A model generated the notes under the pieces. That model was given only the letters and a program-made list of their open reading frames with translations. It had not been told where the DNA came from and did no database searches. The position numbers were made by a program, and so were the translations under genes. From Gamsiella multidivaricata (taxonomy: Eukaryota; Mortierellomycota; Mortierellomycetes; Mortierellales; Mortierellaceae), in the NCBI RefSeq assembly GCF_025024155.1, contig NW_026251736.1, positions 248,001 through 312,000 on the forward strand: 64,000 nt of DNA, given 5' to 3'. Shown here piece after piece: positions 22,693 to 34,958 of the stretch; the stretch's first letter is position 1; each line of letters opens with the position of its first letter.

Positions 22693-25086
22693 CTACGCCG
22701 TAAGCTTAATCCCCTGGTCCGACATGCCCTTGAGTGCCTCCATAGCACAGTACCGTACAGCCTCACTGCTGCTCGTCTGGATCAGGTTCGCCAGCTGTTG
22801 GATCCCACCATGTGATGCTATTTTTTGACTGATCTCCTTGCCGCCGATCGTCACTAGGTTCTTGAAGCACTCTGCCCCACGATGGCGCAGTTCATCCATC
22901 CTGCCCACTGCCACCGCGTGGTCGACAACTGTTTCCTGGTCCGACATCACGTCCTCAATAGCCTTGGCCTCAGCCTCGTCAGCGTCCGCATTGGATGTGG
23001 GTACTCCAAGTGCGATCAGGCTTCGAAGGATCTCCAGTCCACGCTCCTGTGCCATGATCATATTGCACACATCTTGACTGGTTGAAAGCACCGCCAGCGC
23101 TCCTGATGCCGCTCTCCTGGTCATAAAGTCATCAGCGTCGCACAGTGCCAAAATCAAATGGATCTTGCTTGCGCTCTTCTTTGGATCGCTGTATAGCTCA
23201 AATACTGGCTCAAAAAAGATCATGTTGCAGAGAGCCTCTGTCGCTGCACGTCGAACCAAAATGTGCTCTGAGAACTGCAAGTTCTCCATCTTCTCAACTC
23301 CTCCACCCTGTACGATAAGACCCAGTACCTGAACGTCGCCCATGGACCCAAGGTTCGTTAATGCCATTAAACTCTCAAACTGGCATAGCTGATCCGTACT
23401 CTCTAATAGCCAGATAAGCGGTTTGACCAACTCTGGTATCCGCTGGTTTTTGAAAGTCAGGCGCGGGTCCAAGGTGATGCATAGTTTGGCGAGGGCCTGT
23501 GCTGCTGATGCCCTGGTTGATTCTGTGATGGGTTGTTGTTGCTGCCCTTGTTGCTGCTGTAATGATATGGGCATCAAAAGTCGCACAACGCCCTGCTGGA
23601 CAAGCAATCCTCGTGTCTCTGTTGGTGTAATGAGGTTCCTCAGCACCTGCGCCAAACTCTGTCGGATGGTCTCTGATGCCTGGTTTCCGATTGCATGAAG
23701 CGCAGGCATGATCCCTAGCTTGACCAGGGCGATGTTCCGCTGGTTAACAACCGCCTCGCTATCCAATGGGTCGTCGTCGTCCTGACTCTGCAAGCGCTTG
23801 GAGTCGCTTTTGGGAAGTGTTCCTGCCATTTTCTTCAGCTTAAGCATTTGCTCTTGTTCCGGACTGAGTCGCTTCCTGAACGTCGTGAGGTTGTTGAAAA
23901 TGACGATCAGTCCATACTTGAGTGGGTTGCTTTTGGTTTCCTCTCCAAGCTGAAACAGGGACAGAAGTAGGGCCCTGTCTGATATGATGAGGTGTTTCAC
24001 TGCTGGCTGGATGCTGGCGTACGCGAGACCCTCAACGGCATTCAGCTGGATTCCGGCATTGTTATCGTTCCTGTCGTCCTTGAGGAGTGTTGAAAACAAC
24101 TTTGCAAGCTGGGCTTCCTCGTCCACATTGTTCTCTGATAGCTTGGAAGAACGATCATTCGATGTATCCTCAATGCCGTTCAGTCCAGTCGATGGATCTT
24201 TCCGCGAGTCCGCCAACGAGATCTTGGTTAAGGCAACGGCCGCCGCTCCCTTCAGATGCTGGTTTTTGGTCGCTCCCTTCAGAACAATCGATTTTAGAAA
24301 CTCGGAACAGTGAAGTGCCACCGCTGTCCTCGTCTTGGCGTCCGCGCAGGCCATCGAAAGTATCTCGGCCAAGATGATCTGAATATTCTCGGGTTCCAGC
24401 TCGATACAGTCCATCAATTCGACAAGTAATCCCTCCTTATTCAGAATGCCACAGCCAATGGCCATATCCGTCTGTACGATTAAACCCAATGCCGTAAATC
24501 CTGCAGAGCGAATCTTGAGCTTGTCCGATCCAATGTCCGCCAGAACGATCTCAGTACTCCTGTTGCGAACGTGATCCTTGTTTGACGCGGTCTCAAATGC
24601 CTTGGCTAGAAGGATGGCCACCATGGGCTTTAAATCTCCGGGACGCGTTACTTTCTGGCCTACTGTGACTGATGGCGTTTGTGGTCCAGATGCGGTGGCA
24701 GTTGATGTCGAGACAGTGCTAGGAAGGCGCAGGATGGCGGGATATGCTCTGCTCTCGAACAGCGCGTCGACAAAGGGTGTATCATTCATGGCCATTCGAA
24801 GGAGTGACTTGAGGACCATTCCTTGAACCTGCAAAATTGGGTCGCCCTTCTCATTTGAAGATCCATCAGCTGAAGGATCCTTTGATAGCAGAACGGCGCA
24901 GCGCTCGAGAAATTCTCCTTGTTGGGTCCTGACAAGCGTCTTGCTGTCCTCCGAGTTTGCGCTGGCGAAGGACGCAATAAGTGCAGCTGACAAGTCCGAA
25001 ATAAGCTCTGGTTGGATGTCATGAGCAGTTTGCAGTTGTTGGAGGTAGTCATCGATCATTTTCTTTTGCTCGGTGGTGTTTGACAT
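22693..25086 (-). CDS. UCS-domain myosin chaperone (UNC-45/She4/Rng3-like), 797 aa
   Basis: A single long exon. The frame is open up to 25152, but MSNTTEQKK at 25086 is the more natural start because the preceding 22 residues look like leader. The protein is an armadillo-like solenoid: repeats such as IRSAGFTALGLIVQTD, HLKGAAAVALTKISLAD, SAAQALAKLCITLDPRLTF and RRAAASGAL...LS, ending with SEAVRYCAMEALKGMSDQG. The central and C-terminal pattern matches fungal UCS proteins, which bind and fold myosin motor domains and so support actomyosin rings, endocytosis and transport. As in other fungi, there is no N-terminal TPR domain like that of animal UNC-45. A Gln run (LQQQQGQQQQ) interrupts one repeat. 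Confidence 0.8.
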   Translation of the reverse strand: MSNTTEQKKMIDDYLQQLQTAHDIQPELISDLSAALIASFASANSEDSKTLVRTQQGEFLERCAVLLSKDPSADGSSNEKGDPILQVQGMVLKSLLRMAMNDTPFVDALFESRAYPAILRLPSTVSTSTATASGPQTPSVTVGQKVTRPGDLKPMVAILLAKAFETASNKDHVRNRSTEIVLADIGSDKLKIRSAGFTALGLIVQTDMAIGCGILNKEGLLVELMDCIELEPENIQIILAEILSMACADAKTRTAVALHCSEFLKSIVLKGATKNQHLKGAAAVALTKISLADSRKDPSTGLNGIEDTSNDRSSKLSENNVDEEAQLAKLFSTLLKDDRNDNNAGIQLNAVEGLAYASIQPAVKHLIISDRALLLSLFQLGEETKSNPLKYGLIVIFNNLTTFRKRLSPEQEQMLKLKKMAGTLPKSDSKRLQSQDDDDPLDSEAVVNQRNIALVKLGIMPALHAIGNQASETIRQSLAQVLRNLITPTETRGLLVQQGVVRLLMPISLQQQQGQQQQPITESTRASAAQALAKLCITLDPRLTFKNQRIPELVKPLIWLLESTDQLCQFESLMALTNLGSMGDVQVLGLIVQGGGVEKMENLQFSEHILVRRAATEALCNMIFFEPVFELYSDPKKSASKIHLILALCDADDFMTRRAASGALAVLSTSQDVCNMIMAQERGLEILRSLIALGVPTSNADADEAEAKAIEDVMSDQETVVDHAVAVGRMDELRHRGAECFKNLVTIGGKEISQKIASHGGIQQLANLIQTSSSEAVRYCAMEALKGMSDQGIKLTA

Positions 25087-25192
25087 AGTGCTCGTAGGAT
25101 GTGTGATTAAAGAATGAGTATGCCATGAACATGGCGATAAATAGGGGATCATTGTCTAAGAATATATCACGTGTATTTTCTGCACTTTATTG

Positions 25193-26114
25193 CTAGCGGA
25201 AGCCCTTGGGGCCCTAGAGACAGCAACGAGATAAAAAGATTGAATGCCGTTAGTGAGCGTCAGATACAAAGCCAGATGAACATGCGATGGCAAAGATGCC
25301 TGCGATGATAATGGTATCTCAAAGGACATACCATTTTGAACGACTCAAAAACGGCTTGGAGGGGCTGCAAAGCTGCTGAAGTCAACTCGTGTTCCGCCTC
25401 TTCCACTTGTCCATTGACCTCTTGCACCGAAGCGGCAACCACTTCCACCAGAACCTATGTCCAAATAGCCAATCAGTGTTAGGAACCATTGTGAAATTAC
25501 CTCTGAGCCTGGCGATGGTAATAGTGCTAAATGAAAACGTACAGCTAGCTCGTCAATCCGTATATACATTTGGTCCAGTGCCTTTGCGCTTTCGACGAGC
25601 GTCTTTGTCCGCTGGTTTAGGTCTGGTATTTGGTTTTTGATCTAGACGGGCGTAAGGTCAGCAACGATTGTTGCATCCATTGTCTGCTCCAGTATGTATG
25701 GATCGATAGTGAAAAGTGTAATATGTACCTGGCTGACCTGAGTCCGAACCCCGTCCATCTGAAGTGCCACCGTCTGGATCTGACCCTGGGCCTCCTTGAC
25801 CTACAGCGACAGTCCAATATACATAGTCCAATGCGCCAAGGATGTTAGTAAAAGGTCGCTTGATGGTCCCCATGTATATTGCAAGTAGAGCGGACGCGAT
25901 AGATCCGTACTGCTGAAGCTGAAATAGTCTCTAAACTGAACTCCTGTGCCAACTCCTTTGCAACAGCACGAATAGAGTCCTGCTGTGTCTCATTGTTGTC
26001 GCCGACATCGCTGACTGCAAACAAATGGTGCTCAAGATGCTGCGGTGGTTCCTCCTTGTCTGACTGAGCTGATGGCGAAGATTCCTTGCTTTTGCTGCTC
26101 CGTGCGCTGCTCAT
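25193..26114 (-). CDS. BLOC-1 subunit 4-like coiled-coil protein, about 172 aa
   Basis: Five small exons splice in phase: 26114-25911, 25800-25729, 25641-25543, 25454-25332 and 25213-25193. The product starts MSSARSSKSKESS, is acidic at first, and then forms a nearly continuous amphipathic helix. The segment LDQMYIRIDELAVLVEVV, followed by VNGQVEEAEHEL, resembles the C-terminal part of BLOC1S4 (cappuccino), where YxRIDxLExFV and MEEQVxxAExEL are typical. BLOC-1 is a cytosolic coiled-coil complex for endosome-lysosome and vacuole traffic. The last exon encodes only six residues. Another small coiled-coil subunit cannot be excluded, so the family call is moderate while the gene model itself is good. 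Confidence 0.6.
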
Positions 26115-26260
26115 GGTCTCGTCACTGGTGGCATGGGGAAAGAGAATTGTGACTTTGCCATGGCATTGAGTCCCTATTTTGTTCCTTGACCTTGAAGCGA
26201 TTATTTTTTCCACGTCCAATACACAGTGCGAGCGTCCGAACAAAGTCTGATATTCTCACC
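26115..26260. promoter_or_regulatory. Probable bidirectional promoter, BLOC1S4-like and DML1
   Basis: The interval of 146 bp lies between start codons of divergently read genes. It is AT-rich near 26200 (GATTATTTTTTCC) without a clear TATA box. The shared-promoter role is inferred from spacing. Confidence 0.4.
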
Positions 26261-29243
26261 ATGCACGAAATCGTTACCTTGCAGTTTGGTCATTTCGCCA
26301 ACTTTGTCGGGGCTCATTACTGGAACGCCCAAGTACGTCGCCTTGAATTCTACGCACATCAACAACCTGCTAAACGTTGTCATTGCTATCGGTGAAATTT
26401 TGAATCCTGGCTGTGCACTCACTATCAGTTGCAATTGGTATCATTGCGCTACAGGAGGCACACTTCAACTACCAGCAGCCGTCAGAAGAAGAGGAACCCG
26501 CCCCAGAACTTGTCAACCATGACTGTCTGTACAGAGTGGGGATCACCAACAAGGTATTTTGCACGGATCGGGCATATTGATGGTGCGGATTAAATTTTGT
26601 CTGCAACTGGAGGTATAACCATGCTGCGACTTGCGTTCTAGGGCGTCGACACCTACACTCCACGGGCCCTGATCTACGATCTGAAAGGTACGGGACTCTT
26701 TCTCAATGCAGAAGTAACTAGAGCATATTTGAGGCATTTGCTAATGCGTTTTAGAATAACTCTAGGAGGGTTTGGGTCTATCAACAAATACAAACTGTAT
26801 GAGACTGCGCCAATGCAGGATTATCATCAGCAGCAATATGATCTTACATGGTAAAGTGCATGCACGTTATATTAATACTATTCGATAAAGCACATCAATG
26901 GAATATCTTGTCAGCATTGCGACGTTTATTGATCATATTTGAATGCAGGGATCCATCGAAAATGGAGACATTTCAGGAGGAAGAATACATCAGATCAGAA
27001 TACCAAGAGCATCTGGAGAACGAAGAGATGGGCGTGAGTACTATAGCCCTTCTGCTGAAATGAATCGGCTTTACAATGACCAGCGTTCTCTTAGCTAATT
27101 ATCTTCGGCTATTTGCAAACAACAGTTGGCCACAGAAGAAGGCGAGGACGAGATTGAAATGAACGGCATGAGGACTTGGTCAGACTTCAACCGTGTCTAC
27201 TTTCATCCAAAATCCATGGTGACTATGAGCGGATATCAACTGGACAGCGAGTTCATGCCATTCGATGTCTTTTCATATGGTCATGCAGCATTTACGGAGA
27301 CTGAGAAGGTAAAGATGTTGACTAGCGGTCTGAATACATATCCAGAACGGATTCGCTGTGATAGGGAGATATGGGGCTTACAACCGCTTCTCTCCAAAAC
27401 CTAGGAGAAGGACTCATACGACGAAAATTTCAGATTATTCACGGAAGAGTGTGACCAGCTCCAGGTACGCTAATGGCTCAATGGGCATTAAGACAAATTC
27501 CAAAGCAAGTGAGTAAATGCTATCCTTAACGGCTTTTCGTTTGTGGTCTCATAGGGGTTTCAAGTGTTTGCGGATGTGCTGGATGGTTGGGGCGGATTTA
27601 CTACCAGTTACCTGGAACAGTTGCGCGAAGACTTTCCAAAAACCTCTATTGTAACATATGGTCTGAGTGACAGTCAAATGGGAAAGCGCAGTACTTTGGT
27701 GAGTCCATGGCTTCATCATTTAGTCCACATGAGCTACAGCTGAAGCTGACGCAAACTAACCCTTACTCTTGTTCTTGTAGAGGGAGAGACAAACAGCCGC
27801 TGTGAACGAAACATTAGCCATGACAAACCTCTCCATGTTGTCATCCTTATATGTCCCTGTTCGCGCTCCCACTCAGTCCATGCTTGTTGCGGACGGATGG
27901 TCAAAGAATATCAGGATCAACGTAAGGAAGCCTTCGTCTCGTGGCTGTTGATGCTTGCTTCAGGATTTTGTTGTCTTAAGCAAGCCTCTTGTATATGCTT
28001 AGCCTTCAAATCGTTACCATACGAGTGCATTCATTTCTGCAGGGATCGATTCAGCCCTACTTCCTTGCAGGTAAGGAGCTTGCGGCAAATTGCGTCTGCA
28101 ATAAATTTCTTGTTGCTTTAACGATATATGATAACGATTGTTAGATTGCGCCAAAACTCAATCTTGATGCCAGACCTAGTCGGTTCTCTTAACTGGAGAA
28201 ACATTACGACTGTTGGCACACTCTCAGTGGGGCTGCCGTTTCCCTTTGGCTTAAGCAAATTGCCTCAGCTGACAGGTAAACAGTCGCCTCTTCTGGACCT
28301 CTCTTCCCTGAAAGAAGACATTGTGAGTGAGCAAACCTGTGAACGACGCCCAAGATTCGAGTTGGTTTATGAAAAGAATATGCGTTTAACTATGTACACA
28401 CTAACAATGTCCTAGGATGATCAAGTTTTTTCGCAATCAGTGGTGCTGCGTGGATTGGAAATAAACCAGTTTGCAAAATATGCTGCTGGGTAAGTGCCGG
28501 CGATATTACTGCAAGTGTCTCTCTCCATGTGTCTTGTTTAGTCGAGTTCGATGTTCTAACCTCTTACCGTACAGAACCCAAAAAACGCCGCGAGAGCTTG
28601 TGGACGAAATGTTGGATACGCTTCCGATCGGAAAATCGCTGGGCGACACTAGGTAGGTTGCGTTTTGTTCATTATTTTCGTTTTACAGCTCTGGGTTATG
28701 TCGGCTTACTCTAACGCCCTTTCACAATATTAGGACCCAAACATCAGTAAAATATCCTATCCCGACATCCTTTCCGCGCTTCTTCCAGAAACTCACCCCC
28801 GAAGGCTATCAGACAACAAGGTGTGTATATGTACAAGGCAAACAGTCCGAATATCGATCGAGTACGCCTTCTATAATGCTGTTTCGCTTTATTATTATTT
28901 TTATCTTAGTCATTCTCCTCCTAATCTTCGTGAGGACGGGACAAGCAAAGGTGAGCTGACAGTCAGAAACACTGCGAATAATTTTGCGTTAATGAGACGA
29001 TACGGATTTTGACCTGTTCATGTAATCACACTCACCATAGTCAACAGTGTTCCCACTATCACAAGGCTGGCTGTCTCGACTACAACGCGGTGGCATCTGC
29101 AAACCCTCTCAGACTCTGTCGCTAAGATCAACTGGAGACTATTACCTCAATTCGAGGGCGATGGCCCAAGCGGTGTTAGCAGCGAAGAATTTGCAGAGGC
29201 GAAGGAGTCGCTGTTGGACATGTACGATATCTACAACGAATAA
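26261..29243 (+). CDS. DML1: DML1/Misato family protein, about 547 aa
   Basis: Sixteen short exons were assembled; all phases agree and the stop is TAA at 29241. The N-terminus MHEIVTLQFGHFANFVGAHY is the misato segment II signature of a tubulin-like fold, followed by YRVGITNK, GVDTYTPRALIYDLKG and, further on, VFADVLDGWGGFTTSYLEQL, which matches the tubulin-like G-box region of the family. Misato/DML1 acts in mitochondrial DNA inheritance and morphology in yeast, and human MSTO1 supports mitochondrial fusion. The tenth exon (28003-28070) was chosen because it gives YHTSAFISAGIDSALLPCRL, matching family members, whereas the nearer acceptor at 28042 breaks the frame. The AATAAA overlapping the stop may be the polyadenylation signal. 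The gene converges on the nuclease gene, 58 bp away. Confidence 0.88.
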
Positions 29244-29301
29244 AGCACAATATCAACAGCCGAAGCCTTCAAAGTCTACAAACTCTTCAAATACTGCACG
29301 T

Positions 29302-31818
29302 TTATTGGCCCTTATTGTCATCTGGTTCCGGAATCCTGATAACAGACACCATGAACGGATCGACCCCAAAAGGATCTGTAGAAAATGGGTCTCCGAGCCT
29401 TTGAGCGCCAGTGCTTGGTGTATCCAGTTCTTTGACGTGCATATCCTTCAGTAACTCTCGTTCAATTTCCTCGGGATCAATATCATACTTTGATAGCAGT
29501 TCCTGCAATAGAGGTTCGTTCTCTGGGGATGGCAGATATGCATTTGGGTCTTCGGAGACCACGGGTGTCCTGTCAAAGACACGTCTTGCTCGATCATACA
29601 CAAAATCCGGCCTTGGCTTGTAGCTGACATTAGCCATGATGGACTCAATACTGCCGTAGTACTGCATCAGCTTAACTGCCCTGTTTGGACCAATGCCTTC
29701 TATCGTCTGTAAGCAAATAGATCCATCAGTACATTTCTTGTTTATGAAATAAAATGCACATCCAACGATCCAACAAAGCTGTATTGTACACTCACCCCTG
29801 AGAAATCGGTACCGCACAGGATGCACATATCCCGAAATGCATTTCGACTTAGCCCAAGACCAGAATGCGCCTGCAACGGATCGATCTCAATGATATCCCT
29901 ATCATTACTTGCGCCGATCTGTCGCAACAAAATCCCGTTACCAAAGACTGCTGTGTCCGTGTCCTCGCTCACAGATGCATCTGCCCAACCGAGCGTTGTC
30001 AGACGTGCACACACCGCCTCTGCTTCGGCTTCGTACGCCTCAATGACAGGCTGACCCATGGCCCGCAATAGCTCTTGGCAAGAAAGAACCAAGGGTCTTG
30101 TAATACGCAGCGTTCGACGCTCAAGTGTCACAAAGAGTGACTCATGCTCCGAAAGAATGTCCTGTATCATCGAGTGTAGACCGGGATCCTGCTCCGTTTC
30201 CGTGCCAGCCTCGGCATTCAGGTCATCCTCGTCAAGAGCATCGATCTTATCCGTCATGTCATCCACTAGCCGTTCATCCCGGATCCTATTTGACATGTTA
30301 TCCGACATCAGTTGGTCTTGTATGCAGTCCATAATATCATTCGGTGGAGCTTCGTCCATGGTCTTGAATGAAGCACCGTCCAGTAACCCCGAACCGTCCG
30401 CCTCGAATACTTCATTTTCTGATGCCTTGGAGGTGGCGGAATCGCTTGGTATGCTTGAAGTTGAGAGGAAAACGTCTTCGGAAACGATACTCGGCTGTGA
30501 TAAAAGTGCAGTAGGCGGAATCTTCGACGTAACTGCCTGTTTCGCCTCTAATACTGCGGATTCCGCCAAAGACCGCTTTGTCGGTGATGAGGTGTTTTTC
30601 TGTGCCATTCGTTCGTCAACATTTATGCGTAATGCTCGCTTAATGCCCTTCGCCAGCTTCTGCTCTAACACGCCCAAAGCTTTCTGTCGCCGCGTGCCAC
30701 TTTCCTGGAGCTCCACCATGCTGGATTTGACGTCCGACTCCACAGTCTGTACGAAATCCGTAAGCGCGCTACGGACCTTCTCTCTGATCTTTGCATCACG
30801 TCCACGGTTGGGAGAACCGACATTCTCCACCTTGGGGAGATCGCCTGCTGGAATTAGACTTTGAATACTTGTTCCTGTCCTCAACTTGAGCTGCATGTCA
30901 TTGCTGTGCGAAAGCTCATTTATCAGATCTAGATCACCAACGGTCTCGAGATCTAGCTCCAGCCGTCCTATCGCTTCCAGATCGTGCTCAGACACATCAA
31001 ATTCCAAGTCGTCCCCAACAGCGCTGTCTTGAGGAATGGGTCCGCTTTGGGTGTAAAGACCATTTATGAGCCGTAAATGGTTATCAAGTTGTCGCTGTTC
31101 ATAATCGGAGATCGAGGGTATGTGCCGAAGAGATTCATACTCAAGGCTGTCCTCGTGAATGTTGTAGACATCATCCAGGAGATCCAGTGCTAATGGTGCG
31201 TGCAATTGACTCATGTCTAGTGCCTTCTTTTGATCCGAGGTTGTTTTTGCTATTTCACCTTCAGTTGCTACTGGCTTGCCTGATCCTGTTGCGGTCGCTG
31301 TAGTCACCAAATTTTCATGCGTTCGAACACCTTCCAAGATCGAAGACAGTTGCTCTGGTGAGATAGTTTGCAGCAGTTGTGTCGAGCCCCTGAGTCCCTT
31401 CAGTCTTGTCTTGCGGTTCTTCTCCAACCGAAAGGCACGCTCGACTTTTTCCTTCATAGCAGCTCGCTTCAGGGTCTCTCGATGTTTCTCAATAATTCGG
31501 CCCTCTCCATCAAAGACAAAGATAGGGTTGATGCCATTGAGATGAAGGTACATGCACAGCCTGTACACGCCACGCTGGACTCGAGCAGGATGTGGATCCA
31601 ATCCGTAGACTAAGGCAGTGAAGAAATACTAAAAAAGTGAGTACATTCGATCTATATAGATTCGTTTGCATTCACTAACAACATAACTTACTGAATCGAT
31701 TGAGAAAACAGCTAACGTCGATGGCCAGGGTCTTGCCCTTGTAGTTGGATATATGCTGCAGCGTGACAGAGTTGGGTGCCATACGCTTTAACAACGCCGT
31801 AAGTCCCTTGACGCCCAT
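29302..31818 (-). CDS. XPG/FEN1-family structure-specific nuclease, about 781 aa
   Basis: Three exons fit: 31818-31692, 31609-29796 and 29706-29302. The N-domain is intact: MGVKGLTALLKRMAPNSV, then LAIDVSCFLNRFIYGLDPHP and NPIFVFDGEGRIIEKHRE. The I-domain has VIEAYEAEAEAVCARLTTLG and ASVSEDTDTAVFG, giving the acidic metal ligands, then ILCGTDFSG followed by TIEGIGPNRAVKLMQYYG, the helix-hairpin-helix. Between them is an acidic spacer of about 430 residues, so the order is that of XPG/Rad2 rather than compact FEN1, though the protein is shorter than XPG. No PIP box is obvious at the C-terminus. It probably cuts branched DNA in repair or replication; which paralogue it is cannot be fixed here. 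Antisense frames within it are shadows. Confidence 0.82.
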
Positions 31819-32112
31819 GAGTGCACCCCAATGACTCGTCTCCGATAGAATAGGTCTACAGGAGAGTGCGGATCAGGAAAACCGAGGTAACGTATAGTGG
31901 ACGGTAAGAAAGCGTGTGTGAAGGATAATGAAGGCAGAAAACAAGCACTATGTGGCGGTCCTGTTGTCCAAGACGTTGATCGCGCAGCCAGTCACCAAAT
32001 ATTGGTGGCGCCCAGCGTCCACTATCAACTCTTCTTCCGAAAATAGGGTCTGATCAGTTGCCTTCTCAGGATCACCAATCGCTCATTCGCTAGAAGTCAA
32101 AAGGTCGCCGCG
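31819..32112. promoter_or_regulatory. Shared promoter between nuclease and EF-G2 genes
   Basis: This 294-bp interval separates divergent start codons. CACCAAATATTGGTG at 31993-32007 is a near-palindrome holding an inverted CCAAT box (ATTGGT), a likely HAP/NF-Y-type site. No TATA box is seen. Direction and sharing are inferred. Confidence 0.45.
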
Positions 32113-34958
32113 ATGAAAGTTCCCCCGGGCTCGGTGCTCCGCTCGCTCCTAAGCCAGACCAGCAGCACGTTTTCGGGATGGCCAGTTTGTCGTCATGCAC
32201 ACGCCAACCCCGGCTGCTACCCAACAAGGTCCTTTATGCCTCTGCAGTCGACCAGATGGTATAGCGCACATGGTATGGCGAAGGAGTCGCGTGTTTTTTT
32301 TTTTTTTTTTGATGATAGCTGCATTACTCCAATTGCTCACAATTCGCCGTGAATAGCCCGCAAAACGGATGTTGCGACCCAAAACTGCAGGAATATCGGA
32401 ATCATTGCCCATATTGATGCTGGAAAGACAACGACCACAGAGCGCATGCTTCACTACGCAGGATTTACGCGCAGAATCGGTGGTATGTTAAAACTTTCTC
32501 TGTTTTTGTGCGGTCTTGGGCACGAATATTTATACGGACGGTGCTGTCTAACCACTCTGGACTTTAATCTGGCGTGTTAGACGTTGATAGCGGAGACACG
32601 ATCATGGACTACATGAAGCAAGAAAGAGAACGCGGTATCACCATCACGTCAGCTGCCATCACCTTTGGTTGGAAGAATCATCGCATCAACTTGATTGATA
32701 CCCCTGGACATGTGGATTTCACCATTGAGGTCGAGCGATCGATTCGAGTTCTGGATGGGGCAGTGACCATCTTGGATGCTGTTGCTGGAGTTGAGGCACA
32801 AACAGAGACTGTATGGCAGCAAGCTGATCGGCAGGGTATTCCTCGTATTGCATTTGTGAACAAAATGGATCGCGCTGGCGCAGGATTCGGCAGGACCATT
32901 CGTGAGATGAGGACTAGGCTCGGCTGTCGGCCTGTCATTGTTCAGATCCCACTTATGGAGCCGCTGAATGGATCCAGTGGCTCAGGATCGAATGATGCCA
33001 AGTTTTCCGGAGTTGTTGATGTACTCTCGATGGAGATTCTCAGATGGGACTCGGACTCGAAGGGCGCAAAGTTGACAAGATCACCACTCGATGCTTCATA
33101 TTCGGATCAAGAACTATATCAGGAAGCGGTGAAGGCCCGCGTGGCACTAGTCGAACAACTCTCAGCATTGGACGAAAAGATCATCGAACTTTTCTTGACA
33201 TTGGAGGACCATATGGCAATTGAAGCTAAGGATCTGCAGGCAGCTATCCGCCGGCTTACTTTGTCCTTGACTATCGTGCCAGTTTTGTGCGGGGCTAGTT
33301 TCAGAAATATCGGTGTTCAACCTTTGATGGACTCTGTGGTCGACTATCTCCCGTCTCCAGACGAGCGTCCCGCTGCTCTAGCCCGCATGGCAGATGGCAA
33401 GACGGTAGAAATAGGGTCAGGCGGATCCAAAGAACGACTTTGTGCTCTCGCGTTCAAGGTGATTCACGACTCACGACGAGGATCCATGGTGTTTGTTCGC
33501 GTCTATGCTGGCCAACTGAATGAAAGAGCACAGCTCTGGAACAGCACAACACACACGAAGGAAAGAGCCAACAAACTGCTGCAGATGTACGCCATGGACG
33601 TCGAGGAGATCCCGCACATTACGAAAGGAAACATTGGCGTCGTGTTGGGACTCAAGGATACCAGGACCGGAGACACTCTCCTCGATGCACACGATTCTCG
33701 CAAGGGCTTGGCGCTGAGCGGCATCAAGGTGCCATCGCCCGTGTTCTTCGCCAGTGTGGAGCCCATGTCTACATCGGACGAGAAGCCAGTAGAGGAAGCC
33801 ATCAAGGCTTTGATCCGCGAAGACCCTTCGTTGGGAGTAAGAATTGATGAGGAGACTGGCCAGACGCTGCTCGGGGGCATGGGTGAGCTGCACCTGGAGG
33901 TAGCCAAGGATAGACTTGTGAGCGACTTCAAAGTTAACGCGGAGATGGGAAAGATGAGGATCTCTTTTAAGGAAACTATGAGGGGCGCCGGGGTTGTCTC
34001 TGAGGTCCTGCAATGGGAGTATGATCGCGAAATCTTAGGCAAACGTGGACGCGCGCGAGTTGGTGTGACAGTAGAGAGGCTCGAGCCGATCGAGCAGGAT
34101 GTAGCTGGATCTTCGGCATCTGTTACCACCAAAATCAAGGCGAACGGATCATTGGGCATCGGCTCAGAAGAATATGACGGAAACGAAGTCGTTATTGCAC
34201 TGACTGAACAGCCTCCGATCGCCGATGAGGCTGGTGCGGTCGCCGCCGCCGAGAAAGCAGCTTCCACTGGAGTTGTCATCCCATCCGGGTCTACTGATTT
34301 ACCCACGCCCGTTTTAAGGACAGCGGTCAAGAACGGCATTATGTCTGCGCTCTCCCGCGGACCTTTGCTGGGATACGCACAAACACATCTCAAGGTTTGT
34401 TTGACAGACCTGCATCTGTACGGTGCTGACTCGACCCCGGCGGCAATCTCATCCTGTGTCTCTGCAGCAGTAACGGAGGCAATTCGTCTGGGAGGAAATT
34501 CATCCGCGGGCGGGGATGATAAAAATTCAGTATTACTGGAGCCGATCATGGATGTCAAGGTGGAGGTAGCGGAAAAAGATGTTGGTACGGTGATTGGAGA
34601 TATCAGCGGCACGCGTCGAGGCCGTGTTCTGAGCCTGGACGGCCATAGTACCGGGGAAGGCGAGGAGCCCGTAGATGAGAGTGAATTTCAGGTCTATGCC
34701 CCACCAGATCCAACGTACACAGGACCTGACGCAGGATCCTCACCACAATCGTCTTTATCGCCTGGTAGCAGCATTGCTGGAATGGCTGATCGTAGATATA
34801 TTCGTGCTCAAGTTCCACTGTCGTCCATGCTCGGATACGATTCCGCTCTGCGTGCCATGACTGGCGGAACGGGCAAGTTTGCGATGGAAGTCAATGGATA
34901 CGGTGAAATGGACTATGACCGACAGCGCGAAGTCATCAAAGAAATGCGTGGTGGATGA
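32113..34958 (+). CDS. MEF2: Mitochondrial elongation factor G2 (ribosome-releasing factor 2), 887 aa
   Basis: Three exons fit: 32113-32272, 32357-32482 and 32581-34958. The first about 50 residues are basic, Ser-rich and free of acids ([29 protein letters not shown]), a mitochondrial presequence. The GTPase motifs are complete: [12 protein letters not shown] (about 71-82), [18 protein letters not shown] and [24 protein letters not shown] matches EF-G2 rather than EF-G1. Domain III has [10 protein letters not shown] and domain V has [20 protein letters not shown]. In the matrix it splits post-termination ribosomes together with the recycling factor. It is about 100 residues longer than animal GFM2, mainly through Gly/Ala/Ser-rich insertions in domain IV around 34090-34290 and near 34700. 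The first ATG gives the presequence and is kept. Confidence 0.92.

Noticed and set aside
28043..28070. Short exon of DML1 starting at the nearest CAG acceptor
   Set aside because: It shifts the frame and meets a stop in the next exon. The acceptor at 28001-28002 keeps phase and restores family sequence.
30058..30864. A 268-codon + strand frame opposite the XPG-family nuclease
   Set aside because: It is the antisense shadow of a well-supported coding exon, with Ser/Arg-rich composition and no motif.
33503..34612. A 369-codon - strand frame opposite EF-G2
   Set aside because: Entirely antisense to conserved GTPase and domain IV coding sequence. Its Thr/Ser/Pro bias is that of a shadow frame.
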